Source: Martinezella multihospitum (lineage in GTDB: Bacteria > Pseudomonadota > Alphaproteobacteria > Rhizobiales > Rhizobiaceae). Taken from it: a DNA stretch of 64,000 nt. Under the pieces are notes generated by a model. That model searched no databases and was not told the DNA's origin. It was given only the letters and a program-made list of their open reading frames with translations. The translations under genes and the position numbers were made by a program. How positions within the stretch are numbered: the stretch's first letter is position 1; each line of letters begins with the position of its first letter. Positions 1-7,612 of this stretch are shown piece by piece. The DNA is taken from positions 228,063 through 292,062 of the forward strand of contig NZ_FMAG01000009.1 of assembly GCF_900094585.1 (NCBI RefSeq), written 5' to 3'.

Positions 1-285
1 TTCAGCCGTTTCTGGGGCAAGATACCCTACATGGACATGATCCGCGTGCTGCCCACGCACCGGCATGCCGGCGTCGGCACGGCTCTGTTCCTCGCCTGGG
101 AAAGCGCCATGATCGACGAGGGCGCCGAGCATCTGATGACATCGAGCGAATGGGCGGAAGCTGAGCCGCAGGCTTGGCACCGCCGCAACGGTTTCAAGGC
201 CGCCGGTAGCATCGACCTTCGCATCATCCAGTCGAGCCCGGAGATATTCTTCGTGAAGGATATCTCCGGCGTCCGCAAAGGATAG
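1..285 (+). CDS. GNAT N-acetyltransferase, C-terminal part (start lies outside window)
   Basis: The frame is open from base 1 to the TAG at 283-285, so this is the last 94 residues of a longer protein. It contains RHAGVGTAL, which fits the R/Q-x-x-G-x-G/A acetyl-CoA pyrophosphate-binding signature of GNAT motif A, followed by a helix and the typical WHRRNGF segment of motif B where substrate-side residues lie. GNAT enzymes move an acetyl group from acetyl-CoA to an amine; the substrate cannot be told from this fragment. It ends 4 bp before the stop codon of the convergent DUF2125 gene, so the two may share a transcription end. Confidence 0.8.
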   Translation, partial: FSRFWGKIPYMDMIRVLPTHRHAGVGTALFLAWESAMIDEGAEHLMTSSEWAEAEPQAWHRRNGFKAAGSIDLRIIQSSPEIFFVKDISGVRKG

Positions 286-289
286 GCTC

Positions 290-1303
290 TCAGATCGGTG
301 GAATCTTGCCGAGCGGGATGAAGCCGCTGAGCGAGAGACGGCCGCGATCGGCCGCCAGCGGGACGGAGACCTTGTCACCGCCATTGGCGAGCGCCTTCAG
401 CATCTTCGTGGCCGTCTTGATGATGTTCTTGGCAGCGGGAAGCGTGGTCGTCAGGCTATCGCCCCAGGGGCCGATCTGGTTGATCTCCAGCTTGAACTGA
501 CCGGACAGTAAACCTTCATCGTCGAAATTGAAGGGGCCGGAAAGCGTCATGATGCGGCCATCGCCGATATCGATGACGGCCTGATGCAGCACGCCCGCGG
601 TGCCGCGAAGGCCCTGGCGATCGCTGCCATCGAGCAGGCCGGCCTTGCCTGACAGCGTCACGTTGGCGCTGGTCGATGCGGTCGGCAGCGTCTGCGGAAA
701 GTCCTTGATGACGGCATTGGCGTTTTCGACGCCGATGGCGAAATCCAGATCGCCGCCATTCTGGCTGGCATGCATCTCCGTGTGGGCAGCGGTGACATTG
801 AGGCTCTGGCCGGTGGCGGAGGAGACGATACCGGCCTTCAGCCCTTCGATGACGGTCTGAGTCTGCGCGACGCCGCGGCCCTTGGCAACAAGGTTCGATT
901 GCAGGTCGGCCCATTCGGCCGACACGGTCAGGCCCTCCGTCGTCCGCAACTCGGCGGGGGATTTCAGGCTCCAGCTGACGTGGTTGGGTTGAAAGACCGG
1001 TGCGGAGGCGCTGAGCCTGTCGAAATTGGTGGAGACGCCACGTGTCTGGTTGTCGACCGTCACCGTGTCGCAGGTGAGGCCAATGGAGAAGGGGAAGCCG
1101 TTGAAGGCCATGTTCTCGCATTTGCCGGCAACGCCGGCGCTGTTTTGCTGGCCGAGCGCCTTCAGGACATTGGCCCTGACGAAACTGGTCGCGTAGTACC
1201 AGCCGCCGGTATAAAGACCGGCCAGGACCACCACCAGCCCCAGAAGGATGAGCCACAGACGCTTGCCTCGACCGGTCGTTACGCTCTGGCTTGACGCTGC
1301 CAT
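290..1303 (-). CDS. DUF2125 domain-containing membrane-anchored protein
   Basis: This is a 337-residue protein of a family (DUF2125) typical of Rhizobiales and with no established function. A basic N-terminus is followed by one hydrophobic segment at about residues 16-38, so it is predicted to be anchored in the inner membrane with a large periplasmic, beta-rich domain. I choose the ATG at 1303 because GGAG lies 6 bases upstream; an in-frame TTG at 1315 is possible. The start region overlaps the possible upstream start of the divergent cyclotransferase gene, so both promoters must be compact. Family assignment is by recognition of length, topology and sequence style. Confidence 0.75.
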   Translation of the reverse strand: MAASSQSVTTGRGKRLWLILLGLVVVLAGLYTGGWYYATSFVRANVLKALGQQNSAGVAGKCENMAFNGFPFSIGLTCDTVTVDNQTRGVSTNFDRLSASAPVFQPNHVSWSLKSPAELRTTEGLTVSAEWADLQSNLVAKGRGVAQTQTVIEGLKAGIVSSATGQSLNVTAAHTEMHASQNGGDLDFAIGVENANAVIKDFPQTLPTASTSANVTLSGKAGLLDGSDRQGLRGTAGVLHQAVIDIGDGRIMTLSGPFNFDDEGLLSGQFKLEINQIGPWGDSLTTTLPAAKNIIKTATKMLKALANGGDKVSVPLAADRGRLSLSGFIPLGKIPPI

Positions 1304-1353
1304 GTTGTTCTCCAATGGTTGGACTGAAGCTTCACAGTGATTTGGCGTTGGAT

Positions 1354-1887
1354 ATGGACGAATTTTGGGTGTTTGGCTACGGATCCCTCATGTGGAATCC
1401 GGGCTTTGGTTATGGAGAGCGGGCCGAGGCCCTGATTTTTGGTTATCGTCGTTCGCTCTGCGTCCGTTCCTGGGTCCATCGCGGCACGGAAGAAAACCCC
1501 GGTCTCGTCCTCGGCCTCGACCGCGGCGGCTCCTGCCGCGGCATGGCCTTTCGCGTGCCGGCCGCTTCCTGGGATGAGGTGCTGATCTATCTGCGTGAGC
1601 GCGAACTCGTCACCAACGTCTATCTGGAAAAGACCCTGCCGATCCGGCTCGCCGACGGGCGACGCGTGACCGCCGTCGCCTATGTCGTCGACCGCAACCA
1701 CAGGCAATATGCCGGCTCGCTGGATGCGATCGAGGCGGCGCATGTGGTGGAAGCTGCCATCGGCCGCTCCGGCCCGAACGATGCCTATCTCTTCAATACG
1801 CTGACGCATCTGCGCGACATGGGCATCCGCGATCATTGGCTCGAAGAGGTTGCCGGCGAAGTGGAGCGGATGCGAAAGGCATCCTGA
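1354..1887 (+). CDS. Gamma-glutamylcyclotransferase, ChaC-like
   Basis: The 177-residue protein starts with FWVFGYGSLMW, the N-terminal glycine-rich signature of ChaC-type gamma-glutamylcyclotransferases, and continues with the internal acidic motif region and the R-R-V-T-A-V-A-Y-V strand expected of the family. These enzymes release 5-oxoproline from gamma-glutamyl compounds; ChaC members act on glutathione, giving Cys-Gly. The ATG at 1354 puts the catalytic fold at residue 3, as in relatives; an in-frame ATG at 1315 would add 13 residues and has no better ribosome binding site. It is divergent from the DUF2125 gene and convergent with plsC. Confidence 0.85.
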   Translation: MDEFWVFGYGSLMWNPGFGYGERAEALIFGYRRSLCVRSWVHRGTEENPGLVLGLDRGGSCRGMAFRVPAASWDEVLIYLRERELVTNVYLEKTLPIRLADGRRVTAVAYVVDRNHRQYAGSLDAIEAAHVVEAAIGRSGPNDAYLFNTLTHLRDMGIRDHWLEEVAGEVERMRKAS

Positions 1888-1922
1888 GTGTAATTCCTCG
1901 TGCCGAGACGCTTCGTGTAGGC

Positions 1923-2726
1923 CTAGACTGCGGCGGTAACGGGTTTTGCTTTGGCGATTTCGGCCAGACGCCGCGCCGCCGTCGGCGGGACCGGCAGGTT
2001 TGGGTTGTTGGCGATCGTTTCGACCAGCAGCTCGTCGCTTGCTCTTTCCGTCTCCTCGATCAGGCGCGCGAAAAAGGCATCCGGGTCCATGCCGGGCTCG
2101 ATCGGCGGCAGGATGCGCACCTTGATATGGCCAGGATACTTGCGGAAGGTGCGGCGCGGCCAGAAGAGGCCAGGATGCATGGCAACGGCGACGACGGGGA
2201 TGCCGAGATCGCGATACATGCGGGCAATGCCGTATTTATAGACCGGCTCGGCGCCCGGCGGCCGGCGCGTACCCTCAGGGTAGATGATGAGCTGGCGGCC
2301 CGTGGCAAGTTCTTCGCGTGTGCGCTTCAGGACATCGAACATGACCTTGCCGCGGGCGCTGCGATCGACCGGGATCATGCGCTGCTTACCGGCATACCAG
2401 CCGAACAATGGAATCCACATCAGCTCGCGCTTCAGGATATAGACCGGGTCGTCCAGATAGGGCAGCAGTGCGAATGTATCCCAGAAGGATTGATGCTTGG
2501 GCGCAAAGATGAAGCTGCCTTTGGGGAGATTCTCCAACCCCTCGATCTCGAAGGTGGTGCCGACGATTTTCTCCATCAGCCAGGTGCTGGATTTCGCCCA
2601 TGCCTTGGGGATTGCATAGGCCGCCTTGCGTGGCATCAGGAAATAGATCGGCGTCAATACGATCATGCGAATGATCAGATTGGCATAGAAGACTGTGTTG
2701 AACAGGATCGAACGCAAGATAATCAT
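1923..2726 (-). CDS. plsC: 1-acyl-sn-glycerol-3-phosphate acyltransferase (PlsC family)
   Basis: The 267-residue protein has a hydrophobic N-terminus (about residues 7-31) and the acyltransferase motifs HQSFWD (H78-X4-D83, catalytic) and YPEGTR (149-154, phosphate binding). This matches PlsC-type enzymes, which acylate lysophosphatidic acid at sn-2 in the inner membrane to give phosphatidic acid. Rhizobia often carry several paralogues, so an acyl-ornithine or other lysolipid substrate cannot be excluded. It lies downstream of ydcF on the same strand with a 190-bp gap. Confidence 0.85.
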   Translation of the reverse strand: MIILRSILFNTVFYANLIIRMIVLTPIYFLMPRKAAYAIPKAWAKSSTWLMEKIVGTTFEIEGLENLPKGSFIFAPKHQSFWDTFALLPYLDDPVYILKRELMWIPLFGWYAGKQRMIPVDRSARGKVMFDVLKRTREELATGRQLIIYPEGTRRPPGAEPVYKYGIARMYRDLGIPVVAVAMHPGLFWPRRTFRKYPGHIKVRILPPIEPGMDPDAFFARLIEETERASDELLVETIANNPNLPVPPTAARRLAEIAKAKPVTAAV

Positions 2727-2916
2727 CGAGGCTTTCCCAATGCACCGGCTTGCGCCGGCATCCGAAAATTTGCCTACACGATTACAGCGTCAATAAAAAG
2801 TCGGTGTTTGCGTGGTTTTCGCGTCTTCAGGCGCATCGCTCTCTCCGACATTCGCTCTTTGCGGGTGAAGCTCTCGATGTCATGCAAAACCGCTACGCAA
2901 TCCGGCGCGGCGAGCC

Positions 2917-3639
2917 TCAGTCGTCGTCCTCGACCGGTTGTCGGGAACGCAGGCCTACCGGCCGCCCGAGGCCGGTCAGGTTGCGGGCGCCGGCAAGGAG
3001 GACCTTGGCATATTCCGAGATCATCGTCCGCAGCGCGTTCGGGTCCGTGAACCAGTTCTTGGTCTTCAGATCGGAGTTGACGACCGGATAGGGGATAAAG
3101 TCGGTCGAGGGATCGACATATTTCAGTTCGGCGAGGCTGCGGGGCATATGGTAGTTGTTCGTCACCACGAGAACGCTCTTATAGCCCCTGGCGTGAATCC
3201 ATTTTGCCGCTTCGCGTGCATTGCCGATCGTATCGAGCGCGTCATAGCCGATATCGACACAGCAGCTGAACAGGCTTGCGGAACTCTGCGTCAGCTTGCG
3301 GATCTGCGTCGGCGTGGTGGTCGGATGCGCGCCCGATATCAGCAGGCGGTTGCCGGCACCGGTGCGCAGCAGCTCCACCGCCTGATCGATACGCTGATAG
3401 CCGCCCGTCAGCACCACGATGGCATCGGCCTTCGGGTCAAGCGGCGGCTTCAAGGTGGTGATCGAATCGGCGAAATGCAGGAAGCCGCCGAAAATGATGG
3501 CGACCAAAAAAATGAAAGCGAAGCCGCCCCAGCGCAGGAGACGGCGGAACAGGCTGCGGCGCACGGGTCTATCGCCGCGGGGTTGTGCCCGCAGCGACTG
3601 CAAACTCACGGACTTGCGAGTCGTCAGATCCATGCTCAT
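2917..3639 (-). CDS. YdcF family (DUF218) membrane protein
   Basis: A 240-residue protein with one transmembrane helix at about 36-56 followed by a DUF218 domain starting at IVVLTGG (74-80), including LLISGAHP and VVTNNYHMPRS, the usual conserved blocks of the YdcF/SanA/ElyC group. Members take part in envelope or lipid-carrier metabolism, but the exact reaction is not settled. It is 69 bp downstream of ftsX on the same strand, which suggests co-transcription with the division genes and an envelope role. Confidence 0.8.
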   Translation of the reverse strand: MSMDLTTRKSVSLQSLRAQPRGDRPVRRSLFRRLLRWGGFAFIFLVAIIFGGFLHFADSITTLKPPLDPKADAIVVLTGGYQRIDQAVELLRTGAGNRLLISGAHPTTTPTQIRKLTQSSASLFSCCVDIGYDALDTIGNAREAAKWIHARGYKSVLVVTNNYHMPRSLAELKYVDPSTDFIPYPVVNSDLKTKNWFTDPNALRTMISEYAKVLLAGARNLTGLGRPVGLRSRQPVEDDD

Positions 3640-3708
3640 GATTCGGTATTATACGCCAATTGCGGCAAGGAACGGGCTGGCAAACGGTAAAAAAACATCG
3701 CTGAAGCG

Positions 3709-4752
3709 TCAATTCTGTACGCTATCCGTCCGCCCGGGATCGGAACGGATCAGATCGATCTCGTAGATCGTGCGCATGACGGTGAATCGCGCCGTCAGCG
3801 TCGTCAGCAGCGCGATGATGATCATGGTGGCGAGAATGCCGATATAGCCAAGCGCGCCGACGGAGAAAGTTCCGAACAATGCCGTTGCCTGATCGGTCTG
3901 CGGCGTGGCGATCGTATGGCTCTGCAGAATGCCGGCTGTCGCGAAAAACAAGGCGGCGAGCGCGCTGCCGGCTCCCGACCCTTTGAGGCTGATCTTCAGG
4001 AAATGCTTCTGGAATTCATTGGCGACAAAGGTGCTTTCGGCGCCGACGAAATGCAGAACTTCGACGATATGGCGATTGCCTGACAATGCGCCACGCGTGG
4101 CGAAAACCACCGTCAGGACCATGGCGGTGAAGACGAGCAACAGGACGCCGGTGCCGATGAGAACGGTGGTATGCGCCATCGACACGAGCCGGTCGACCCA
4201 GGTGCGATGGTCGTCCAGGGTTGCCTGCGGGATCTGCGCCTTGAGCAGGCTGCGCATCGCCTCGAAGTCAGGCGGATGCGTCTCGTCGATGGTGATGATG
4301 ACGAGGCGCGGAACGGGCAGTTCCTTGATATCGAGGCCGGCGCCGAGCCATGGTTCGAGCAGGCGCGCGGTGGCCGCCTCGTCGACGATCTGGCCCGATT
4401 TGGTGCCGACAAAGCTCAATGCGATATCGCGGGCGCTCGCGAGCGCCTTTTCCATGTCGAGATTGTCATCCGGCTTGATCTGAATGGTGATCTCGCGGGA
4501 AATCTGGCTCTCCCAGCTTGCCGCCGTCGAGCGCACCATGCTGACCGCGCCGAGCGTCAGGCAGGCAAGAAAGGCCATGATGGCGATGACGACGATCAGC
4601 GCATTGCCCTGAATGTTGGAGGACGGCACGATCGGTCCCGTCGGGCGCACGCGCATCTCCGGGCGCTTGCGCTCCGTAGGTGCAGCGGGCGCCTGCCGTG
4701 CTTGCGGAGCTCCGGTGTTCGGGGCTGTCCTGCGGGGGCGGGGGTCAGTCAT
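3709..4752 (-). CDS. ftsX: Cell division ABC transporter permease FtsX
   Basis: The 347-residue protein has a long proline- and arginine-rich cytoplasmic N-terminus, a first transmembrane helix near 48-70, a periplasmic domain of about 120 residues, and three further helices near 195-218, 255-275 and 298-322: the FtsX topology. With FtsE it forms a complex that controls peptidoglycan hydrolases at the septum. The gene overlaps the end of ftsE by 8 bp, which is the usual ftsE-ftsX arrangement and suggests translational coupling. Confidence 0.9.
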   Translation of the reverse strand: MTDPRPRRTAPNTGAPQARQAPAAPTERKRPEMRVRPTGPIVPSSNIQGNALIVVIAIMAFLACLTLGAVSMVRSTAASWESQISREITIQIKPDDNLDMEKALASARDIALSFVGTKSGQIVDEAATARLLEPWLGAGLDIKELPVPRLVIITIDETHPPDFEAMRSLLKAQIPQATLDDHRTWVDRLVSMAHTTVLIGTGVLLLVFTAMVLTVVFATRGALSGNRHIVEVLHFVGAESTFVANEFQKHFLKISLKGSGAGSALAALFFATAGILQSHTIATPQTDQATALFGTFSVGALGYIGILATMIIIALLTTLTARFTVMRTIYEIDLIRSDPGRTDSVQN

Positions 4753-5404
4753 AGATATCGAGATGCCCCCCCGATAAGATCATGCGCCTCGCCTCGATCT
4801 GGTCCATCAGGGCGAGATCGTGCGTGGCAATGACGACGGCGGTGCCGAGGCGGTTGAGTTCCAGAAAGAGATTGAGCAGGCGGCGTGCCATCGGCGGGTC
4901 GACATTGCCCGTCGGTTCGTCGGCAAGCAGGATTTCCGGGCGGTCGATGAGGGCGCGGGCGATGGCGGCGCGCTGCTTCTCGCCGCCCGAGAGAACCGGT
5001 GGCAGCACGTTGATGCGCTCGCCGAGGCCAACCCATTTCAGCAGTTCCAAAACGTCGGTGCGGTAGGAGCTTTCCTCCTTGCCGCGCACGCGCAGGGGCA
5101 GGGCGACGTTTTCGTATGTCGTCAGATGCTCGAGCAGCCGGAAATCCTGAAAGACGATGCCGACACGGCGGCGCAGCAGCGGCAGTTCATTGCGCGGGAT
5201 CGAGGAGATCTCCCGGTCGAACATGCGGATCAGCCCACGCGTCGGCTGCAGCGACATGAAGAGCAGCCGCAGCAGCGTCGTCTTGCCGGCGCCGGAAGGG
5301 CCGGTCAGGAACTGGAACGATTTCTTCGGTATGTCGAAGCTCAGGTCGCGGAGGATTTCCGGACCCATGCCGTAGCGCAAACCGACGTTCTCAAAATGAA
5401 TCAA
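4745..5404 (-). CDS. ftsE: Cell division ATP-binding protein FtsE
   Basis: The 219-residue ABC ATPase carries Walker A GPSGAGKT (35-42), the signature LSGGEKQR near 138-145 and Walker B ILLADEPTGN near 158-167. Pairing with FtsX identifies it as FtsE. The reading frame begins at a TTG (5404) with no clear ribosome binding site; starting there keeps the canonical IHFENV first strand. The upstream region holds two TTAACCAAT repeats that resemble CtrA half-sites, so cell-cycle control is plausible (inference). Confidence 0.92.
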   Translation of the reverse strand: MIHFENVGLRYGMGPEILRDLSFDIPKKSFQFLTGPSGAGKTTLLRLLFMSLQPTRGLIRMFDREISSIPRNELPLLRRRVGIVFQDFRLLEHLTTYENVALPLRVRGKEESSYRTDVLELLKWVGLGERINVLPPVLSGGEKQRAAIARALIDRPEILLADEPTGNVDPPMARRLLNLFLELNRLGTAVVIATHDLALMDQIEARRMILSGGHLDIYD

Positions 5405-5445
5405 CGGGCAGTCCAGTCTTCCGCAGGGTTCAATCAGGCGACTTG

Positions 5446-5526
5446 TTAACCAATGGCATTAACAGCCGGTAAATTTTTCTGGAAAGGCGCCCCATTCATG
5501 GCGATCTTTGCGAAGCATTAACCAAT
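5446..5526. promoter_or_regulatory. Two direct TTAACCAAT boxes, candidate CtrA sites
   Basis: TTAACCAAT occurs at 5446-5454 and again at 5518-5526, 72 bp apart, in the 210-bp divergent region between ftsE and the membrane protein at 5615. The first copy is followed by a second TTAAC at 5459. TTAACCAT is the known half-site style of the cell-cycle regulator CtrA in alphaproteobacteria. The spacing between TTAA elements here is 9, not the canonical 7, so this is a candidate only. Confidence 0.4.
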
Positions 5527-5614
5527 AAAATTTACGACTGGGCAGGATTCGTTTCAATGCCCAGATTGGCAATGGGCGTCGAAACCATGTGGATCACCGC
5601 AACGGGAGGCCATC

Positions 5615-6280
5615 ATGGGCGCTTTTCGCCACCGTCAACAACAGACGGGGCTGATTTATGACCTCATTCCGCCCGAACGCGGAGCGGGGTCGGGCCAGGT
5701 GCATTACGTCATGCCGAAACCCGATATCGTCGATGCCGAATTCGTGACTGTTTCCGTCCCGCGCGGGCGGGCGGCATCGGGCGTCAATATGCGTTATGGC
5801 GGGCGTGCCCAATCAAAACCGCAGCCGGTGACGCGCACGACCGCCTTCTCGCGCATCCTGTCCGTCCTGCGTGGTGTCGAGGAGGTTTTGCAGCAGGCAT
5901 CGCGGCGCAGCTTCGTGGCGCTCATCGTTTGCCTCGCAATATTGATTTTCGGTCTTTCCGGCGGTTTTTCCGGCCTCTCCGGCGCGCCAGCCGATGCGGC
6001 GGCCGACCCGCTGCAGTTCTCGCATGTGACGCTGACCCCGCGGGATGAGAACGGTCTGCCCGTATTGAGATTGAATGGCATCATCGAAAATGTCAGCGGC
6101 GCCACGCTTTCGGTCCCACAGGTGCGTGCCGATCTTTTCGCCGGAGATCAGCTAGTCAGAAGCATCGTAGTGGATACGCCGGTCGATCGTCTTGCGCCGC
6201 ATGAAAGCCGCGGATTCTCGACGCGATTGCAGCATCCCGGTGGAAAAACGCCGGAAGTTCGGCTTTCCTTCATGCCTTAG
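5615..6280 (+). CDS. Single-pass membrane protein with DUF3426-like periplasmic domain
   Basis: A 221-residue protein with a polar, basic N-terminal half (1-95), one membrane helix at about 100-120 and a beta-rich C-terminal part. The latter, with LRLNGIIENVSG, the VRADLF block and APHESRGF, resembles the DUF3426/FxLyD-like immunoglobulin fold found in envelope proteins. Function is unknown. The ATG at 5615 has GGGAGG about 5 bases upstream. It is divergent from ftsE and shares the region with the TTAACCAAT boxes, so it may be co-regulated with division genes (inference). Confidence 0.7.
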   Translation: MGAFRHRQQQTGLIYDLIPPERGAGSGQVHYVMPKPDIVDAEFVTVSVPRGRAASGVNMRYGGRAQSKPQPVTRTTAFSRILSVLRGVEEVLQQASRRSFVALIVCLAILIFGLSGGFSGLSGAPADAAADPLQFSHVTLTPRDENGLPVLRLNGIIENVSGATLSVPQVRADLFAGDQLVRSIVVDTPVDRLAPHESRGFSTRLQHPGGKTPEVRLSFMP

Positions 6281-6326
6281 GGGGTGTGTCGGGCTTGCCG
6301 ATTGTGCTACGGGCTACTGCATAGTT

Positions 6327-6421
6327 CCTTAAATCGATTTCGATTTAAGGATAAAATTATGCAGCAGATTAAAAGTGCTACAGCGACCTTTGCGCGTCAT
6401 ATATGACGCGCGGCGCTGTAG
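6327..6421. repeat. Composite palindromic intergenic element upstream of hpt
   Basis: Two perfect inverted repeats sit side by side. The first has 10-bp arms CCTTAAATCG and CGATTTAAGG (6327-6336/6341-6350) around ATTT. The second is nested: outer arms CTACAGCG and CGCTGTAG (6378-6385/6414-6421) around a 20-bp perfect palindrome at 6392-6411. The layout looks like a dispersed rhizobial intergenic palindrome, but only one copy is in this window. As RNA it would form a strong hairpin 48 bp before hpt. Confidence 0.7.
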
Positions 6422-6469
6422 AGCTTGATCGGCGGCCAGGGGCCGCTTAGCCATGGAGCATGCCAATCA

Positions 6470-7018
6470 ATGCCTGTCGTACGCGGGAAGAATATCGAGC
6501 CGCTTTTCACTGCCGAGCAGATCGCCGAGCGCAATCATGCCCTGGCGAAGGAAATCGCCAGTGGGCCGACGAAGGACCTCCTCGTCATCGCCATCCTCAA
6601 GGGCTCGTTCATTTTTGCAGCCGATTTGCTGCGGGCGCTGCATGAGACCGGGCTTGCGCCCGAAGTCGAATTCATCACCCTTTCGAGCTACGGCGCCGGC
6701 ACGACGTCCCAGGGCGTGCGCATCGTCAAGGATATCGACAGCGATGTTAAGGACCGCGACGTTCTGCTGATCGACGATATTCTGGAATCGGGCCGCACGT
6801 TGCGTTTCGCCAAGGAGCTGCTCTATGAGCGTGGCGCCCGCAACGTTACGCTGGCCGTGTTGCTCGACAAGAGCGTCAAGCGTCAGGAAGAGCTGGAGGC
6901 CGATTATGTCGGCTTCGAATGCCCCGATTATTTCGTTGTCGGCTACGGCATGGATGTCGCCTACGCCTTCCGCGAACTGCCCTTCGTCGGTGTCGTCACC
7001 GGCGACGCCGAGGCCTGA
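6470..7018 (+). CDS. hpt: Hypoxanthine phosphoribosyltransferase
   Basis: This 182-residue enzyme of purine salvage joins hypoxanthine (and usually guanine) to PRPP, giving IMP or GMP. The PRPP-binding loop VLLIDDILESGRT is at about residues 98-110, and ILKGSFIFAADL is the N-terminal family motif. The ATG at 6470 gives the normal family length; an in-frame TTG at 6425 would start inside the tail of the upstream palindrome and is less likely. It precedes cpdR in the same orientation with a 159-bp gap. Confidence 0.92.
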   Translation: MPVVRGKNIEPLFTAEQIAERNHALAKEIASGPTKDLLVIAILKGSFIFAADLLRALHETGLAPEVEFITLSSYGAGTTSQGVRIVKDIDSDVKDRDVLLIDDILESGRTLRFAKELLYERGARNVTLAVLLDKSVKRQEELEADYVGFECPDYFVVGYGMDVAYAFRELPFVGVVTGDAEA

Positions 7019-7031
7019 TCTTAAGTTAATG

Positions 7032-7050
7032 CAGGCGGGGCCTCCGCCTG
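7032..7050 (+). terminator. GC-rich hairpin after hpt
   Basis: Arms CAGGCGG and CCGCCTG (7032-7038 and 7044-7050) with loop GGCCT lie 13 bp after the hpt stop. There is no U-rich tail, so it may be a weak terminator or RNA-stability hairpin. Confidence 0.4.
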
Positions 7051-7079
7051 TCTCACTCTGCTCCAACGATGACGAACCG

Positions 7080-7086
7080 TTAACCA
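7080..7086 (+). promoter_or_regulatory. TTAACCA box upstream of cpdR
   Basis: TTAACCA lies 92 bp before the cpdR start codon. cpdR is a known member of the CtrA cell-cycle circuit in alphaproteobacteria, so a CtrA half-site here is plausible; a single 7-mer is weak evidence alone. Confidence 0.3.
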
Positions 7087-7177
7087 CGGAGCCTGATCGC
7101 CTGTCCCTTGTTTACCTATCGCAAACGGAATTCTGGTGATTTCGGTCGCGGAACATGACGGACCAGGAGCACGGACC

Positions 7178-7537
7178 ATGGCAAAAATTCTGATCACGGA
7201 AGACGAAGATTCGCTTCGCACCTTCGTCGCCCGCGCGCTGCGCTTGGACGGTCACGAGACCGAAGAGGCAGCCGATGGCGCGGAAGGCTTGGAGAAACTG
7301 AAGCAGGGCGGCTACGACCTGCTGCTGTCGGATATCCGCATGCCCGTGATGGATGGCATCGAACTTGCCCATCAGGCGCATTCGACCTGCCCGGGGATGA
7401 AGATCCTGCTGATGACGGGCTATGCGGAGCAGCGCGAGCGCGCTGACGACCTCATGGAAAAGATCGTCGACGTCGTCGCCAAGCCCTTCGCGCTGCCCGA
7501 TATCCGCAAGGCTGTTGCGCGGGCATTGGCTGCCTGA
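7178..7537 (+). CDS. cpdR: Single-domain response regulator CpdR
   Basis: The 119-residue protein is one receiver domain with no output domain. It has the acidic pocket EDED (8-11), phosphoacceptor D52 in SDIRMPVMDG and the conserved lysine K102 in AKPF. Sequence and length match CpdR, which in its unphosphorylated form directs ClpXP to degrade CtrA and other targets and is controlled by the CckA-ChpT relay. The ATG at 7178 follows GGACC and removes a 14-residue extension that would otherwise start at a non-family N-terminus. Confidence 0.92.
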   Translation: MAKILITEDEDSLRTFVARALRLDGHETEEAADGAEGLEKLKQGGYDLLLSDIRMPVMDGIELAHQAHSTCPGMKILLMTGYAEQRERADDLMEKIVDVVAKPFALPDIRKAVARALAA

Positions 7538-7612
7538 CATCGATTTCTGGTCAGCACGGTTGTTCCCGTGCTGGCTCCATTCTGGTCATATGCGGATAGC
7601 TTCAAAGCAGCA

